A DNA stretch of 64,000 bases from Dichetophora obliterata (GCA_963920525.1 OY986438.1:81579177-81643176); one strand, 5' to 3'; shown: positions 46,790 to 58,914, counted from the first letter of the stretch. The notes: generated from the letters alone by a model not told the origin. Numbers and translations: made by a program.

Positions 46790-47167
46790 TTGAAGCGAGG
46801 CTTTTTTTTACGCCTCGTTTTGTGATTTGCTTGAGTGAAATCTGAAAAACGACACTTTTTTCCATACACCTTTTTCTTAGAATTGTTGTTGTTTTTTTAC
46901 TTGTGTCTATTACAACAAGAGGATATAAAATTAAAAATATTCCTTTGCAAGCGTGAGGATCGAACTCGCGCCTTCCGATCGAGAGTTCTACACACTAACC
47001 ACTACTCCAATCCAACCATTTCTGATTTCATGTGATTCATTCAATATTAACTGAAGCTATGTTGCAGTAGATGACAGGAATTTATTAAAGGGATTGTTCA
47101 TTAGCTGCTCTACACATTCTATTGTGAATGCGTGAAGCTATTATGCAGCAGATCACAATTATCGATC
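46790..47167 (-). repeat. Composite repeat N, copy 1, with tRNA-like segment
   Basis: Starts with a small hairpin (GCGAGGC and GCCTCG) and CCATACACCTTTTTCTTAG. A tRNA-like segment lies at 47018-46947 on the minus strand (A box TGGAGTAGTGG, B box AGTTCGATCC). It is followed by units with GAAGCTATGTTGCAGTAGAT and GAATGCGTGAAGC. The same order recurs at 59159-59505, and the outer part recurs inverted at about 61725-62100. Confidence 0.65.
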
Positions 47168-47170
47168 AAA

Positions 47171-47649
47171 TACTACGTTTCTATGGCGACCTAAGTCGGG
47201 GTTGACTTGGGATTAACTTACCATGGAAACGCGAGTTGAGTTGAATTTCATCAAATCCACAAAACTCCACAAAACTCCACGAAACTTAGATTTAACTGAG
47301 TTAGATTGGATGCGTTCGGAATACGAAACAGTTGCTCAACTGTTGAGTGAGGTTTTCTTGATTATATGTTATTTTTTTTTATTTCTGCCACTCGTTGACA
47401 TAAAATGTAATAAACCTTTTAGCAGGCACACAAAGTAGCGGAAACTAATACTGATCAAAGACTTAATATGTTTAGTAAATATTGTACCTTCTAAACGCAC
47501 ACATTTATACTAAGAAAAAATGGCGAATAGAATGACACAAGTCCAACTCGACTCAATGTTGTGCATGGAAGCACTATCGAGCTAGAAACGCCATAATGTC
47601 AACTTGAAGAAAACCCAACCTAGGATCAACTCGCCATTGAAACGTAGTA
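47171..47649. mobile_element. MITE family G, copy 2
   Basis: 479 bp with inverted termini TACTACGTTTCTATGGC and GCCATTGAAACGTAGTA, flanked by AAA on both sides (47168-47170, 47650-47652). The corresponding site at about 59495-59510 reads GATCAAAAGCATT without the element, so a 3-bp duplication is directly supported. Three-base duplications suit the Harbinger group, although AAA is not the usual TWA. The 71-codon frame inside is not conserved in copy 1. Confidence 0.8.
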
Positions 47650-47652
47650 AAA

Positions 47653-48760
47653 AGCATTTTGCATTAGCTATCCAAACAATAAAAGCAGCATGGTTCCATT
47701 AAACGGGTGGATTTTAATTGCGAATTCAGACATGAATGTTCATAGGCACTTAAGGCAAGGATGGTGGTCTAGCGCTCGAAAATTTAAGGTATTTTTAGGA
47801 TTTTTTTAAAAAGTTAAATTATTGAACAAGGATATTTAAACTTTTAAGGTGTATTGTAACTCTCATTCATCACAAAAAAATATTTTTTTAATTTAAAAAA
47901 TTGTTGATCTTGTTCAAAATGGTGGTCAATGAGACGCTCTCAAGGAAAAGGGGCATGGGCGGTGTTGTAGATTTTGACTGTTCTATTTATCTGAAAAATA
48001 AAAACCTAGAATATTATTAATCACTATGAGTGCAGCTATGGCTTGCACTAGAAAAAAAAAGATATGAAAAATTGACATAATGACGCGCTTTTGAAAATTA
48101 AGTTCTTAAAACAGCTTGTTTTCTACCGGTTATTAAGTGTAAAATATACGGTGTTTTTTAAATAAAACTTTGATTCTAGTTCCAGCGATAGCCATAGTTG
48201 TAATGAATAGCAATTTTAAATTTCAGATGATTCGGCTAAATAGTTTTTGTTTTTTCTACAACACCTAAAAAGAGAATGAATGTAGACGAAACACTGTGGC
48301 TCGACACCTACTTAAACGGCTGTAGAAGTGAAAATACAATGTTCAGTTGCTTTTTGACAAGACGTAATGTAAAGTAACGTAGAGATCTAAAATTCACGGA
48401 TTTATACGTACCGTCACGTTACATTACGTTTATTAAAACCACTTGTATAAGAAAGCATTGTTACAAGCAATAAGTGAAAGAACGCACTGCTCAACTGACA
48501 TTAGATCACATTACGTTACTTCCATTATAATTGGACATTAACGTCAGAAAGACTATACTTTTTAAATATAAAAAATCAGTTTCATAAAAATTCTAAGCCT
48601 TAAACAATGCTGTTTTGATAAATATAATTTGCGAATGACAAGCGATCCAAATATTTGCACAACAAGATTAGGACAACTATTGATGTAATATTTGCTAGAA
48701 ATATCGATGACACTACATCTCTATAATATACGTTTGATATTTAGATATTAAAACCCAATA
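47653..48760 (+). repeat. Long dispersed repeat M, copy 1
   Basis: Landmarks: TTGCGAATTCAGACATGAAT, GGTCTAGCGCTCGAAAATTT, GGGGCATGGGCGGTGTTGTA, AATGACGCGCTTTTGAAAAT, ACATTCATTCTC-type (inverted) and TAACGTCAGAAAGAC. It matches 59506-60760 and 62100-62225 directly and about 60860-61720 inverted. The interior shows no conserved frame. A 202-bp insertion at 48337-48538 is absent from the inverted copy. Confidence 0.75.
48337..48538. mobile_element. 202-bp TA-flanked insertion in repeat M
   Basis: Flanked by TA (48335-48336, 48539-48540). The inverted copy reads straight through AAAATAACGTCAG at this site. GTAATGTAAAGTAACG and CATTACGTTACTT inside are approximate inverted repeats. The TA target suggests a Tc1/mariner-type MITE, but the outermost ends are not convincingly inverted. 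Confidence 0.5.
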
Positions 48761-50261
48761 ATTGCATTATCATTTCCAAAAATAATTCAAAATTAATGTT
48801 TAATAATAATGTTAGGTAATAAAATTTACTGGTGGGAAATAATTTTTTTAATTAACATGAGGTATTTAAAATTTATCAATTTAAAAATTTTTTTATTAAA
48901 AAAAACCATTAAATTATGAAACGTGTAAAACTGCGTTTTATTAATAATTAATAATTTTTTATTCATTGTTCATTTGTTATTCATTATTCATTTTTTTATC
49001 ATTTTAGTCCTAATAAAAAATTATTGATTCATTATTCTGAATAACGAAAATGTATAATTGAAATTAATAATTAATCATTTTTTTAAAATGAATGTGAATT
49101 ACAAATTTTATTTATAAATCAATTTAACATTCATTGAATGCATTCCTATTTCGTTATTCAGTTGTACTTAAATTTCTGAATATGAATGCCGATTTCACAG
49201 CTCTGAAAATTTATATGCGCTTAGATAATTAACTTATTTACTATTGAAATTTAAATGTTTTTTGAATTTAAAAAAAACAATTCTGTTATAAAAGTAGTTA
49301 AGACAAAGTTTAACGAATAAAATTATAAAAAAATTAATTTGTTTCGCTCTCAAGCTAAATTAGTTAAAGCGAGTCTCTTTTGCTAGGAAATAATATATGT
49401 TATTGCAGCAATCACTGTTGCATACTTCCTGTTAGTTTTGTAACAAAGTAAATGTATGATATTTAATCCATTTTTCTAATTGGCGCCGAAATTCGTTACA
49501 TTCAGCCAAAGGACAGTTTAATACGCTGCACAGAAAACAGAACAGTATTCGTTTTTTACGTCACACTACGGTAGTGATCGATTTATGCATACCTTAAAAA
49601 CCAGTCATTGCATGTATTTTTCTTTTATTGACCGGAGGGTCAAAAAAGAGAGTTTTTTTTTAAATTATGCTGTTATTTTGTTTTAAACTTAAATTTCTAC
49701 AAACTTTTCATATAAACATATAAAAGTAATCTTCCAATGCTACCCCTTTTTCCATAGTACGGTACACGTTTTCACAAGTAAAACAAGTTTATTAATAGAA
49801 AAAACAGGGTTCAGAAATATTCACTCATGTTACAGAAAACTCCAACATAAATGTAAATAAACACTATTTGAAGCACACAACACACAATTTTATTTTCATT
49901 TCCTTTTTGTGTGTAACGGAGTTTGCGTGTTGTTGATAATCCAACATGAATTCTTCGTTTTAATATTTGCTTGTGTGTCACAATCTCAAACAAAGATCGA
50001 TCTCAACAATTCTCTGTGTTTCAGTTTTACACTTATGTTTGCTTCAAAATTTTCATGTTGGAGAATTCAGGCCTTTGTGAAAACCAAAAAAAAATTTTTT
50101 TCAACATGAACAAGTGGTGTTTGTAAAATTGTCTTTGTTTGTGTCGGTCATTGGCCGCATTCAGCACAGACAACAGTTGGGAACTGTTGTGTAAAAATTC
50201 GCTGAATGGTAAAATTTTGGTAGCGCTCACTAAAACTAAACCGGTAGCATACACCATTTCT
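48761..50261. other. No gene seen
   Basis: AT-rich; stretches near 48950-49180 resemble 46560-46780 in inverted orientation (ATTCATT-rich motifs). A palindrome CAACAGTTGGGAACTGTTG lies near 50171. The frames have no recognisable relatives. Confidence 0.4.
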
Positions 50262-50750
50262 GTGGGAAAGGATTTTGGAATGTCATATTAAGTGATGAGA
50301 AAACCTTCAAGCTTTACGGGCCCGACGGTTGCTAGAAATACTGGCACAATTTTCGATAGTCACGACAAATTAGATATGCGCGTAACCATGGGCGGGGATC
50401 ATTGATGAATTAAGCCGGTTTCAGATACTTTGAAAGTCCCCCCTGTATTTTATTTCGTGCAAATCGAATGCACAAATGTATATTGAGTTATTAGATGATG
50501 TGTTTATTGAGTTCACATGCTTTAAATACCAGGATAACTGGACTTTTCAGCAGGACAACTTTCAATAAATCTTTAATATACCCATAGTGTAGCCTGCTGT
50601 TAGTCATGACTTGAATCCTATCGAATTTTTTCGGCCCAAGTTTATAAAACCGGCGCCAGTTCGAGTCGATGACGCATCTGAAAACAGCTCTTTAAGATGA
50701 ATGGTAGAAAATCGATGGCTCCATCTTCAGATCGTTTATATACTTCATGC
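50262..50750 (+). pseudogene. Tc1-like transposase fragment
   Basis: Pieces in several frames follow the Tc1 catalytic domain in order. WNVILSDEKTFKLYGPDGC holds the first Asp (family: SDEKKFNLDGPDG). Next comes an HGRGS segment near 50390 corresponding to GGGSVMVW, then QDNWTFQQDN with the second Asp, then HDLNPIEFF (family: PDLNPIENLWG) with the third acidic residue. The intervening stops (a TAG right after PDGC, a TAA after QDNFQ) and frame changes show an old, dead copy. The N-terminal DNA-binding region and the inverted repeats were not identified. Confidence 0.75.
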
Positions 50751-50989
50751 CTTTCATACTTAACCAAGCCATATATAAGAAAGGAAGACATATCTATACT
50801 CTATACTATTATATAAAAATAGACTCACGAATTTGATCCTGAATAAGCTCGGTTACCGCTGAACCGATTTTGATAATTCTTTTTTTATTCGATTCCTATG
50901 CTAATATAGATTGTTAAAGCTTACCAAGGTTATCGAAAAATGTATTCTTTAATTATTGCAAAATCACGCATTTTATTTGATAACCATAA

Positions 50990-52902
50990 AAGCCCATTTC
51001 CAATAACGCGTGAGATGCGTTTCGTAAATTTACGCAAAGAATCAATGCACGAAAACATACCTGATTGGTTCCAATAAACAACGTGCGTGTGCACGCAGCG
51101 TAAAATATTCGAAAAATTAAATAATTCACGTGCGTGAAGATTTGACAGCTATTGACATCGAAACAGCTGTTCACTTTAGAGCAACTCCAAATAGTACTGT
51201 ACGAACTATTGGTACCATACTACAAGGTATTTGGTACTGGTGCGAAATATTTTCACTCGAAATTAACAAAATATCCTCAAGTTTTTTTTTTCAATTATGA
51301 GTGTTGAGTAAATTGTCCTGGTTGTAAAAATTCAATCAAATCATCACAAACAAAAACTCACATCCCTCACCCAAAAATTACCCAAAATTAGCATGTTCAC
51401 CAAAAATATCAACCAATGTGAAAAGAATTATGAAGACAACATTTTCGAATATTTTTTTAATTTAACAAAATCTACCGAAAGTTTGGTTTTAAAAAATAAT
51501 GGCGGTCCGTTTAAAAATAGCATCACTTCTTTCTGAAATTTAATTTAATACTATTTTGCAAAAATTCGCAAACATTGTTGTATTTTTAAAAAGTCATCCG
51601 TTTTTACCAATCACAGATGATGAGAAGATAAAGTGTTACCACAAAATTTGGAGGATTACTTTTATTTTAAGTCATAAATCAGAAAAAAATTATAAAAAAA
51701 CAACGAAAGATTTTCATTGTTGTATAAGAAATATCGCGTTTTGGGCTCAAGACTAATTAAAAGAAGTCACTAGTTGAGGCACATGAGCCATGTTCCGTCG
51801 GATTAAAACTTATATATATTAGGTACGATGGAAACATGGCAGACTTTTGAGAATAACGACTATAAAACAAAAACCATGAATTCTACTGTAAATAATTCGT
51901 ATCAAAAATTAATCAAGATCAAGAATAAAAGTTTTGTACCATTTCAGCATCTTTATGATTCTGTGATAGCAAGAGAAAAAAAAAAGGTAAAATTCGAAAG
52001 AGTTGCCTAAATATGACTGATTTCTGGGTACATAATTTTCATTTTTAAATCATTTAAATTCTTAGGTTTAAGATTCCTCTACTAAAAAATGCATTTTTTT
52101 TAAAGTATTAAACGGAACTCCAACCACAAAATTATTATACATTTTATTGGTGATTAATACAAAGAAAAAACCTCCATATTATCTTATATTCACCAAGAAA
52201 TTGGTTTTACTTACATAGCTTTTAAACTTTTTTGTTTAATTTGGGCTCAATTTCCTGTTTAAATGTCTAACTTTTTAGTATATCTTTAAGTTCCCATCAA
52301 GAAATATTGGGTAACATTCAAAAAGTTAAAAAAGTTTCGCGACTTAGTGAAAATTTTTTTTTATATTTCGATAACTTAAAACTGCGATTCTATCAAAAAT
52401 AGGACGCCATTTTTTAGTAAAGACTATACTTTAGTATGACTTGAAAGTAAGAAAGTTATGCATTAAAAATATACGAATTTTTTTGTCAAGAAGACAACTT
52501 CTTGACATTTATTAATTAAAAAACCTTGTTAAAAATATTAGTATATATTATTTTTTTTTAATGTAGGAACGTACTGAGCACCATTTTCTTTAAATGAACA
52601 TTTTTAGCACGATTGGAAAGAAGATATCAAGAAACACATCCTTATTAAAATTTTTAGCACAAAAGCCAATTAGAGCAAATTTTTAACCACTTCTAAAAAC
52701 CACTTTTTATGTTATGCTATTTTTTGGTACGGACTGTACTTACAAAATGTACTGAGCCGGGTACTGTTCAAAATTATGCTTTGCTAAGCAGAAGTACGGC
52801 ATATCATATGTTCACGCACACGTTCTATTGGAAATTGATTTTTTTCCGCAGCTTCCGCAGCGTAAAACGCAACGCATCTCACGCGTTATTGGAAATGGGC
52901 CT
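50990..52902. mobile_element. Harbinger-like element I, TAA-flanked
   Basis: 1,913 bp. The inverted termini contain a perfect 30-bp match starting GCCCATTTCCAATAACGCG at the left and ending CGCGTTATTGGAAATGGGC at the right. TAA flanks both sides (50987-50989, 52903-52905). Inside, GGTACCATACTAC (about 51210) and GGTACGGACTGTACT (about 52727) form a second inverted pair. Frames at 51556-51756 and 51828-52010 (both plus, 60-66 codons) are not recognised; the second ends at a possible GTAAAA donor and could be a remnant of the small Harbinger DNA-binding protein, which is speculation. Confidence 0.75.
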
Positions 52903-52905
52903 TAA

Positions 52906-54337
52906 CAGCAAACAAAGCTTTTCTCTCTTTGTCGAGAGAGCTTCTCTCAATATAACACGACAGCCATGTTGTGTAGTTAAGCTGAATTCACTGATAACCT
53001 TCAGCATGTTTTTGTGTGATTTAATATAATGTTAATCAAGTTGAGAGTGTGCAGAAATTTTTCTCTCTGAGCGAAAACTTCATATAAAAAAAACTTTCAA
53101 AACATGCACAGCATTATAAAAACATTTGGGTAAAAAATTTTTAAAATTTGTAATCTAAAATGTTATTTTTTACATATATTTTGAAAATAGATATATTCTT
53201 CTTAAATTGTTGTAGTTAATCGGCCTTCTTCAGTTATTAATTGTTTTAATTGGGCTTCGGTCAAACAACAATTCTTCTTATATCTAAAAAAAACCGATAT
53301 GACATCAAATTTTTGGCGATATCTCAAAAACTATAGACTTTCTCAATGCATAACAATGCATTTTTGTATGGACAGTCGTTGATTAATAAAACTAACTGTA
53401 ATTTTCTTTTCTTTTCGAAAATATTTTTTACGGATATTAGGTATGTTTTAAAAAAAACCTGTTATTATGACATTAAAATTCTTGCGATATCTTAAAACTA
53501 TAGATTTTCTCAGTATAACTCATAAGCCTCAGAAGGAGGAAAAAACGATTGAAATTTCCTGTTTTGAACTAGCAAGCAAACATTTCCTCAATTTACAAAT
53601 CGATTTTCATCCACTTTTTCTTTTCTTTGTTTAAAATTTCAAATAAGTAAATTGGGAAAATGAGAAAAGGTTTACCGTTACCTCACCAATGCAATGTTTT
53701 ATATTGTTTTCAAAAAACCTCTAAAATATCCAACTTGTACTAAAGAATAGGCCAAGAGTTGCTTTTGTTGTACATATTTTTTTTAATTTTAATTTTTTTT
53801 TTAATTTTCATTTTCCTTATTCTTTCATATAACATAATTTACCTAAAAAAATTTTTTTTTGACACAAACAGTTTCTATCATTAAAAATCATGGGCCACCT
53901 ACCCCCCCTCCCCTATGATTTTTTGATGAAAACTAATTTGCTTAAAATGTTGTTATATTTTTTGCAATGTGTTACAGCTTAAAAACTAAGTCATGTGAAA
54001 AACATTTTCAAATATGGCTTAAAAAATAATTCTGTGAAAAATATTTCAAACTATTCCAAAGTTATATACATAAATCTATGTTTTAATCTATTTCCTTATC
54101 TATATATTCATAGTTAACGTTATAGTTATAGTAGAATTCGTCCTGACCCAATTCAATGATTTTTTGATGATCGTTTTGTGAATTTGTAAAAGTGTAAATT
54201 AACCTTCGAACAAAACACATGCTAGACGTTTCCGTTTGATATATACAGCATTCTTATTGATGTATAGTATTGCCCGGCAGACGTTTTCCTGCCGCAGACC
54301 ACCTTTAACGAATTTTCATGCTGTTCGAAAAAAAAGT
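52906..54337. other. No gene seen
   Basis: AT-rich with long T and A runs (53776-53870). Two stretches near 53300 and 53490 share a pattern (GCGATATCT, then CTATAGA, TTTTCTC or TTTCTC), a decayed duplication. Confidence 0.4.
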
Positions 54338-56316
54338 ATAGCAGTGGGGGTACTGCCGACCGAAGCGAAAACATATATGTGAAATATTAGTATTCCCTGG
54401 AAGACTTTGTCCTGCCACGGACCGCCTTACAGCTATATAAGAATTTTCGTGCTAATCGGAAAAAAGTTTTATATTTTCACCCCCTCAACCTTTGATTATT
54501 TCTTTCAAAATATTTTTTATTAAGATAGCATTTTTATTTTATAATTACACCAAACTATATTATTACATTTAAATTGAATATTGTTGATAAAAAAATAAAA
54601 TACAGGGAGCACTATTGAATGAAAAATAATCCTCAAAGAGGATATTTAACTTTTTCTTTCAATGTATATGTAGAGCTGTAGCTAAAATAAAATAATTTTA
54701 CTTTTTTTTATATATGATATTTTGTTTGATGGGTCTTGAAGTCTCTTTTAATGCCTGCATTTGAGATCTTGCTACAAGGAAAACAAAAATCATAGCGAGC
54801 AAAGTGCAGTTTATTTTCTGCCACCGATTCGGTTTATCCGTACATCCATCATTAACGCACATTATTTTCATCTTTTATAACTTCAATATATTTTAAATTA
54901 TGGGTCTTAATATAAAAAACAAAGTAAAACATAAACAAGAATAGAAATGAAACTTATTGAAATAATTAATATACACTTAAAATACATAATAATGCACACA
55001 TATATAAAATATGTATTTGCATACATTTCATTAAATTTCATTTGCATTATTTTCACTGTTTACGTCATTAATAATATAATTATATTCTAAAAAAGATACT
55101 ATAGGCTTATGGTAGCTGAAATAAGAAACAAAAAATTTTGAACGATACGGTCCCAGACATGATAAAATTTTTATTAGGTAGCCTTGACAACTACTTATTT
55201 TCTCTCGAGCTGCGTCCATCGAATTTCACACAAAAGGGGCTGTTCAGACCTGCCTGAAGTGCGGCGACTCACTTGCCTCTTTTTGACATAAACCAGCTGC
55301 CAGGTGTTCACACAGAAATTGTTGCTTCACTTTGAGGCTGCCTCACTTTGACGTATACGTTTTTGTTTTCCTTTCTATTGCTGTTTTCGCGCTGTGGTGT
55401 ATTAATCTAGAAATTTTTGTTGCTAAATTAATATAAATAATAATTAATATAAATAATGATTTCGAAGAAGAAATTTGCATAATATTTGGGTATAACCAAC
55501 ATTGCTGCATTGTGCGCCTTGAAAAGGAAAAATGATGAAAAACAGAAACGCGAGTGGGTGAAAGCTTGGAAGTTGCGAACACTTCTTCGACTGAATGTTG
55601 TATAAAATTGGATTTTGTTCATACAAACTTATAAGTTCCGAAGTTTGGGTGCGAGCCCAATAACTCATTTTTAAATATAGTTATTAAGCGCGCGAATTCT
55701 TCACAATTAAAACAATATGAATACAACAATGAGTAAACAAAATTATTTCGTGGCAGTACAAACTAAAACGAGAAAACTAAGAAGAAAAATGTCAAAAAAA
55801 CAAACTTCACTCTGATGTACATCAAAATGAGTCGCAAAATTTTTAAATTTTAAAAATTCTTGCCTCACGTAACATGTCACCTTCCCGCTTTTCCCTTTGC
55901 CTGTAGACGTCAAAGTGAGGCAAGTGAGTCGGCCTCATTTGAGGCAAGTCTGAACAGCCTCAAAGAAAACAATATAAAGTGCGTGTGTCTTACACATTGG
56001 CAGCTTCGGCGGAGTCAATAGTTGGCAACTGTTATTTTTTAATTTGAGTGAAAAACCTTTGCAATTAAATGATCCATTCACAACAGGTGACTCCTCTCAA
56101 TGCGGCCAATGTGTGTGACACAAGTTCCCTATTTTGTTTTCTTTTGTTTGACATTCGATGGTCGAAACACGAAATGTCACTCCTACCTATTACTTATTAT
56201 ACCATGTCTCATGTCCCAGTCAGAGAATATGCTGGAGACATTTATAAAACTACAAATGTTTTTATGTTGGTCATGAAACTCAAATACACGATCTTGGATA
56301 TTGGCTACCAGGCGCA
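54338..56316 (-). repeat. Dispersed repeat family F, copy 2, with inserted MITE
   Basis: Inverted match to 10711-11910, 43 kb away. Conserved landmarks: GGTACTGCCGACCGAAGCG, GGTCCCAGACATGATAAAAT, CCATCGAATTTCACAC, CAATGTGTGTGACAC and GATATTGGCTACCAGGCGC. Near 54285-54345 and 54395-54480 it holds two diverged tandem units with CCTGCC, GGACC or AGACC, AATTTTC and GGAAAAAAG or CGAAAAAAAAG. The copy is split at 55236-55961. The 98-codon frame at 56069-56365 runs out of the repeat and is not a gene. Confidence 0.75.
55236..55961. mobile_element. 726-bp MITE inside repeat F
   Basis: The inverted termini are GGGGCTGTTCAGACCTGCCT and GAGGCTGTTCAGACTTGCCT (right end reverse-complemented). AAA lies on both sides (55233-55235, 55962-55964), and the empty site in copy 1 has a single CACACAAAAGAAAA. 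Subterminal inverted motifs ACTTTGAGGCTGCCTCACTT and AAGTGAGGCAAGTGAG occur near each end. The start GGGCTGTT resembles Harbinger-group termini. No coding capacity. Confidence 0.8.
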
Positions 56317-57984
56317 CAGCAAATGCAGCAAGCATTACAAAATTAAACAAGGTGTTAAATATTAAATAAAATAAATGTCTCTTTTGTCAATATGTATACA
56401 ATTTGTAATAAAAATAAATGCTTTTGGATCATAGCTAGGGAGATATTTTTTCAAAACTTAATAGAATCGAAAAATACCTCTACAAAAAAATCCACACCAC
56501 CTTGAAAAAGTTTGTGATTTTTATTATCTAGAAACAATACGTAATCGAACTTGTGATGTCGGTATTGCCGCGCAAAAATGCTGTTTATATGTGTAGCCAA
56601 AAAAAGAAAACAAATTGTTGTGATTGTTGTCAACTCATATTTCATGTACAGTGTACATGTACTATCTATCTTTCTTTTGACATATGCTTTTATGTCAAAG
56701 AAACAAATATAATAAAAATGTTATAGTAAATTTTTGGACCTAACGACTTTTAACGTTAAATTATTGTTTTAATATCAAACAAATGATGTTGTTAAAAGTA
56801 GGTGTACTATGTTACAATACCACGATTTAATTAAAATAAAACGCTTGTTTGACATCAAAAAAATCTGCGAAAATGAAAAGCAACCAAAAATATAAATGTA
56901 GAGTGCCTGTGTGACCGCCCCATTGACAACCCTTCCCCTTGTCTTGTAGCTAGCCTCTCTCGAAATGTTAACAGTTACGAAAAACTTTTCAGACACAAGC
57001 CGACGCATGAGCCAAACCGTACCGTACTCGACAACCTTGTTGACAGCTACATTGGCTTCATTATTAAGAGCGTGCAGCTCAATGACTAAACAACAACAAA
57101 AGCAATAACAACATTTTCATCTATGCCTACAATAACAAATACAAAAATACACTTAAAGTGTCGAATCACTGCCGCATTCACGCTGTTTAACTGCGCCAAA
57201 TGCCGCCACAACAAATAAATTTTCAATTCAAAATGTGCAAATTTCCACAAACGAAAAATGAGCCCACGAACCCTTTCCCTCCTCCGTCACTATTCCTTAT
57301 GTCAACTTCCGTTTCCGCCACCGTCACAAGCATCTACCATGACAAACACAACAACAGCAATAACAATAACAACAACAGCAAAAACAACAACACAGCACTT
57401 CTAACTTCATACAATGACACAAAAGTACAACCATAAGAATCTTACAAGCTTTCTCCATATAAGTTTGTTTTAAAAAAATGTCTGAAATCTGTGAAGCGTT
57501 ACGAATGCCGAACGTTCTCACATTTGGAAAAGTTAGTGTACGCCATACGGCTACAAAATGTCAGGAAAGCCAAACTTCTAAACCTAGGGTAACTTAATGA
57601 CTGAATTAGAAGTGGTGTTCTAAAAGCAACGGTGTGCAAACACAGCTCTTTATTTAACAAAGTGAGGCTCTTACTGAATTTTGACATGAAATTTTCCTAT
57701 TAAAAATTATTTAAAACGACATAATCGAATTTTTAAAGTCCATTTTTGACCAACATAACAGAAAATAGATTATAAAATGTCCGAAACATTCGTAATAAAA
57801 ATACAACACAAAGGTCGTCCAATACTTAATCTTTATACTCCACTATAAAATTCGTGAAGTAAAACACCTTTCGCAGTTTACTACTCAGCACCTCACAGAA
57901 ATATTGCGAACGGCTCAAACCAACACAAAACCAAATTTTTATATAAACATTTTTTTTTAAAATTGTAACTCCTTTTTATCCTAT
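56317..57984. other. No assignable gene; CAA-rich patch
   Basis: 57090-57410 is richer in C and has AACAACAACA runs, like untranslated or low-complexity coding DNA of fly genes. The frame 57200-57436 (78 codons, PPQQINF, then a run of Asn) depends on that microsatellite and has no relatives I know. GACAACCTTGTTGACAGCTACATTGG near 57037 is a small inverted repeat. Confidence 0.35.
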
Positions 57985-57988
57985 TTAA

Positions 57989-58248
57989 CCCATTATCGGC
58001 CACAGGTCGATTTTCCAACCAGTAATTGCCACCTAGTTTCAAAATAATCTATCTTACCTGAATTTATGTGATCACCTAATTTGGAATGCAATTTTAATTT
58101 ATATTTAAATTAAATTTCGAATGATGACCAATTCATACTAAAGATTCAAGCTCTGCAAAACACTCATCGCTTGACCATTAACTGTATATTTATAATATAC
58201 CAGGTGGCCACATGTGAGTGGTCGAAAAATCGACCATTGGCCGCATAG
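57989..58248. mobile_element. piggyBac-like MITE, TTAA-flanked
   Basis: 260 bp between TTAA at 57985-57988 and TTAA at 58249-58252. The left end CCCATTATCGGCCACAGGTC and right end (reverse complement CTATGCGGCCAATGGTCG) are imperfect inverted repeats continuing to GATTTT. TTAA is the piggyBac target. Its right TTAA overlaps the start of MITE K copy 2. Confidence 0.55.
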
Positions 58249-58742
58249 TTAAAAATTTTGGACTAATTAATCCAAACATTGGAATAAAGGAATTTTTAAT
58301 CCAGAAGGTACTATTTTTTAATCCCTACTTTAGTTTCACTTATTTTTATCTAAAAAGTTAAAGTTTTAGACTATTTCTCGACTACGAATTTAGCAGGGTC
58401 TGGAACCCACGTTCCCGAAAGCTTACTTGCATTCGTAATGAAACAACATCAGCTAAACTTTATTAGAAACTGCAATAGACGAGTGGATAAGATGTCTGAC
58501 CGGTAGATGAGAGGACGTGGGTTCAAATCAGTAGATAGTCAGACTAAATTGGATTTAAGTTTATATTTTTTTTTTGCTAACATGCATTTTGAAAATTTAA
58601 AACTTTTTGTGGATTAAAAAGTAGCTATTTTTGGATTAGAAAATTTTTAACTTTTTCTTGGATCAAAAAAAGAAACTTCCTTTTTGGTGTTGTCCTATAT
58701 GAAATCCAAAAAAGTTTAAAATTTAGTCTAAGATTTTTAACT
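58247..58742. mobile_element. MITE family K, copy 2
   Basis: The termini are AGTTAAAAATTTTGGACTA and TAGTCTAAGATTTTTAACT. The interior is shared with 14584-15410 (TTACTTGCATTCGTAATGA; TTTTTGGTGTTGTCCTATATG) without MITE G. The GACGAGTGGATAAGATG and GGACGTGGGTTCAAATC segments resemble A and B boxes of a tRNA. Confidence 0.7.
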
Positions 58743-58914
58743 GTGTGAAACCCATATATTATATGTGACATTCCAGTTGTCAACGCACATTGTGCATTTT
58801 ATAACATTTCGTATGTGCAGCTGCTGTTTGTTTTCTGATACCAACGAAAAAAGGAGCGTGGTTACGAACAATTTTCATATTTTTATCGAATACTTTACTT
58901 TTATTTTTACTTTA

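Noticed and set aside
51828..52010. Harbinger accessory DNA-binding protein
   Set aside because: No Myb/SANT tryptophan pattern could be seen; position inside a Harbinger-like element alone is not enough.
56069..56365. 98-codon plus-strand frame in repeat F
   Set aside because: Not conserved in the other copy (the matching minus frame 10698-10943 is shorter and differs), and it runs past the repeat end.
57200..57436. Asn-rich host gene exon
   Set aside because: Depends on an AAC/CAA microsatellite and shows no homology; kept only as a remark on composition.
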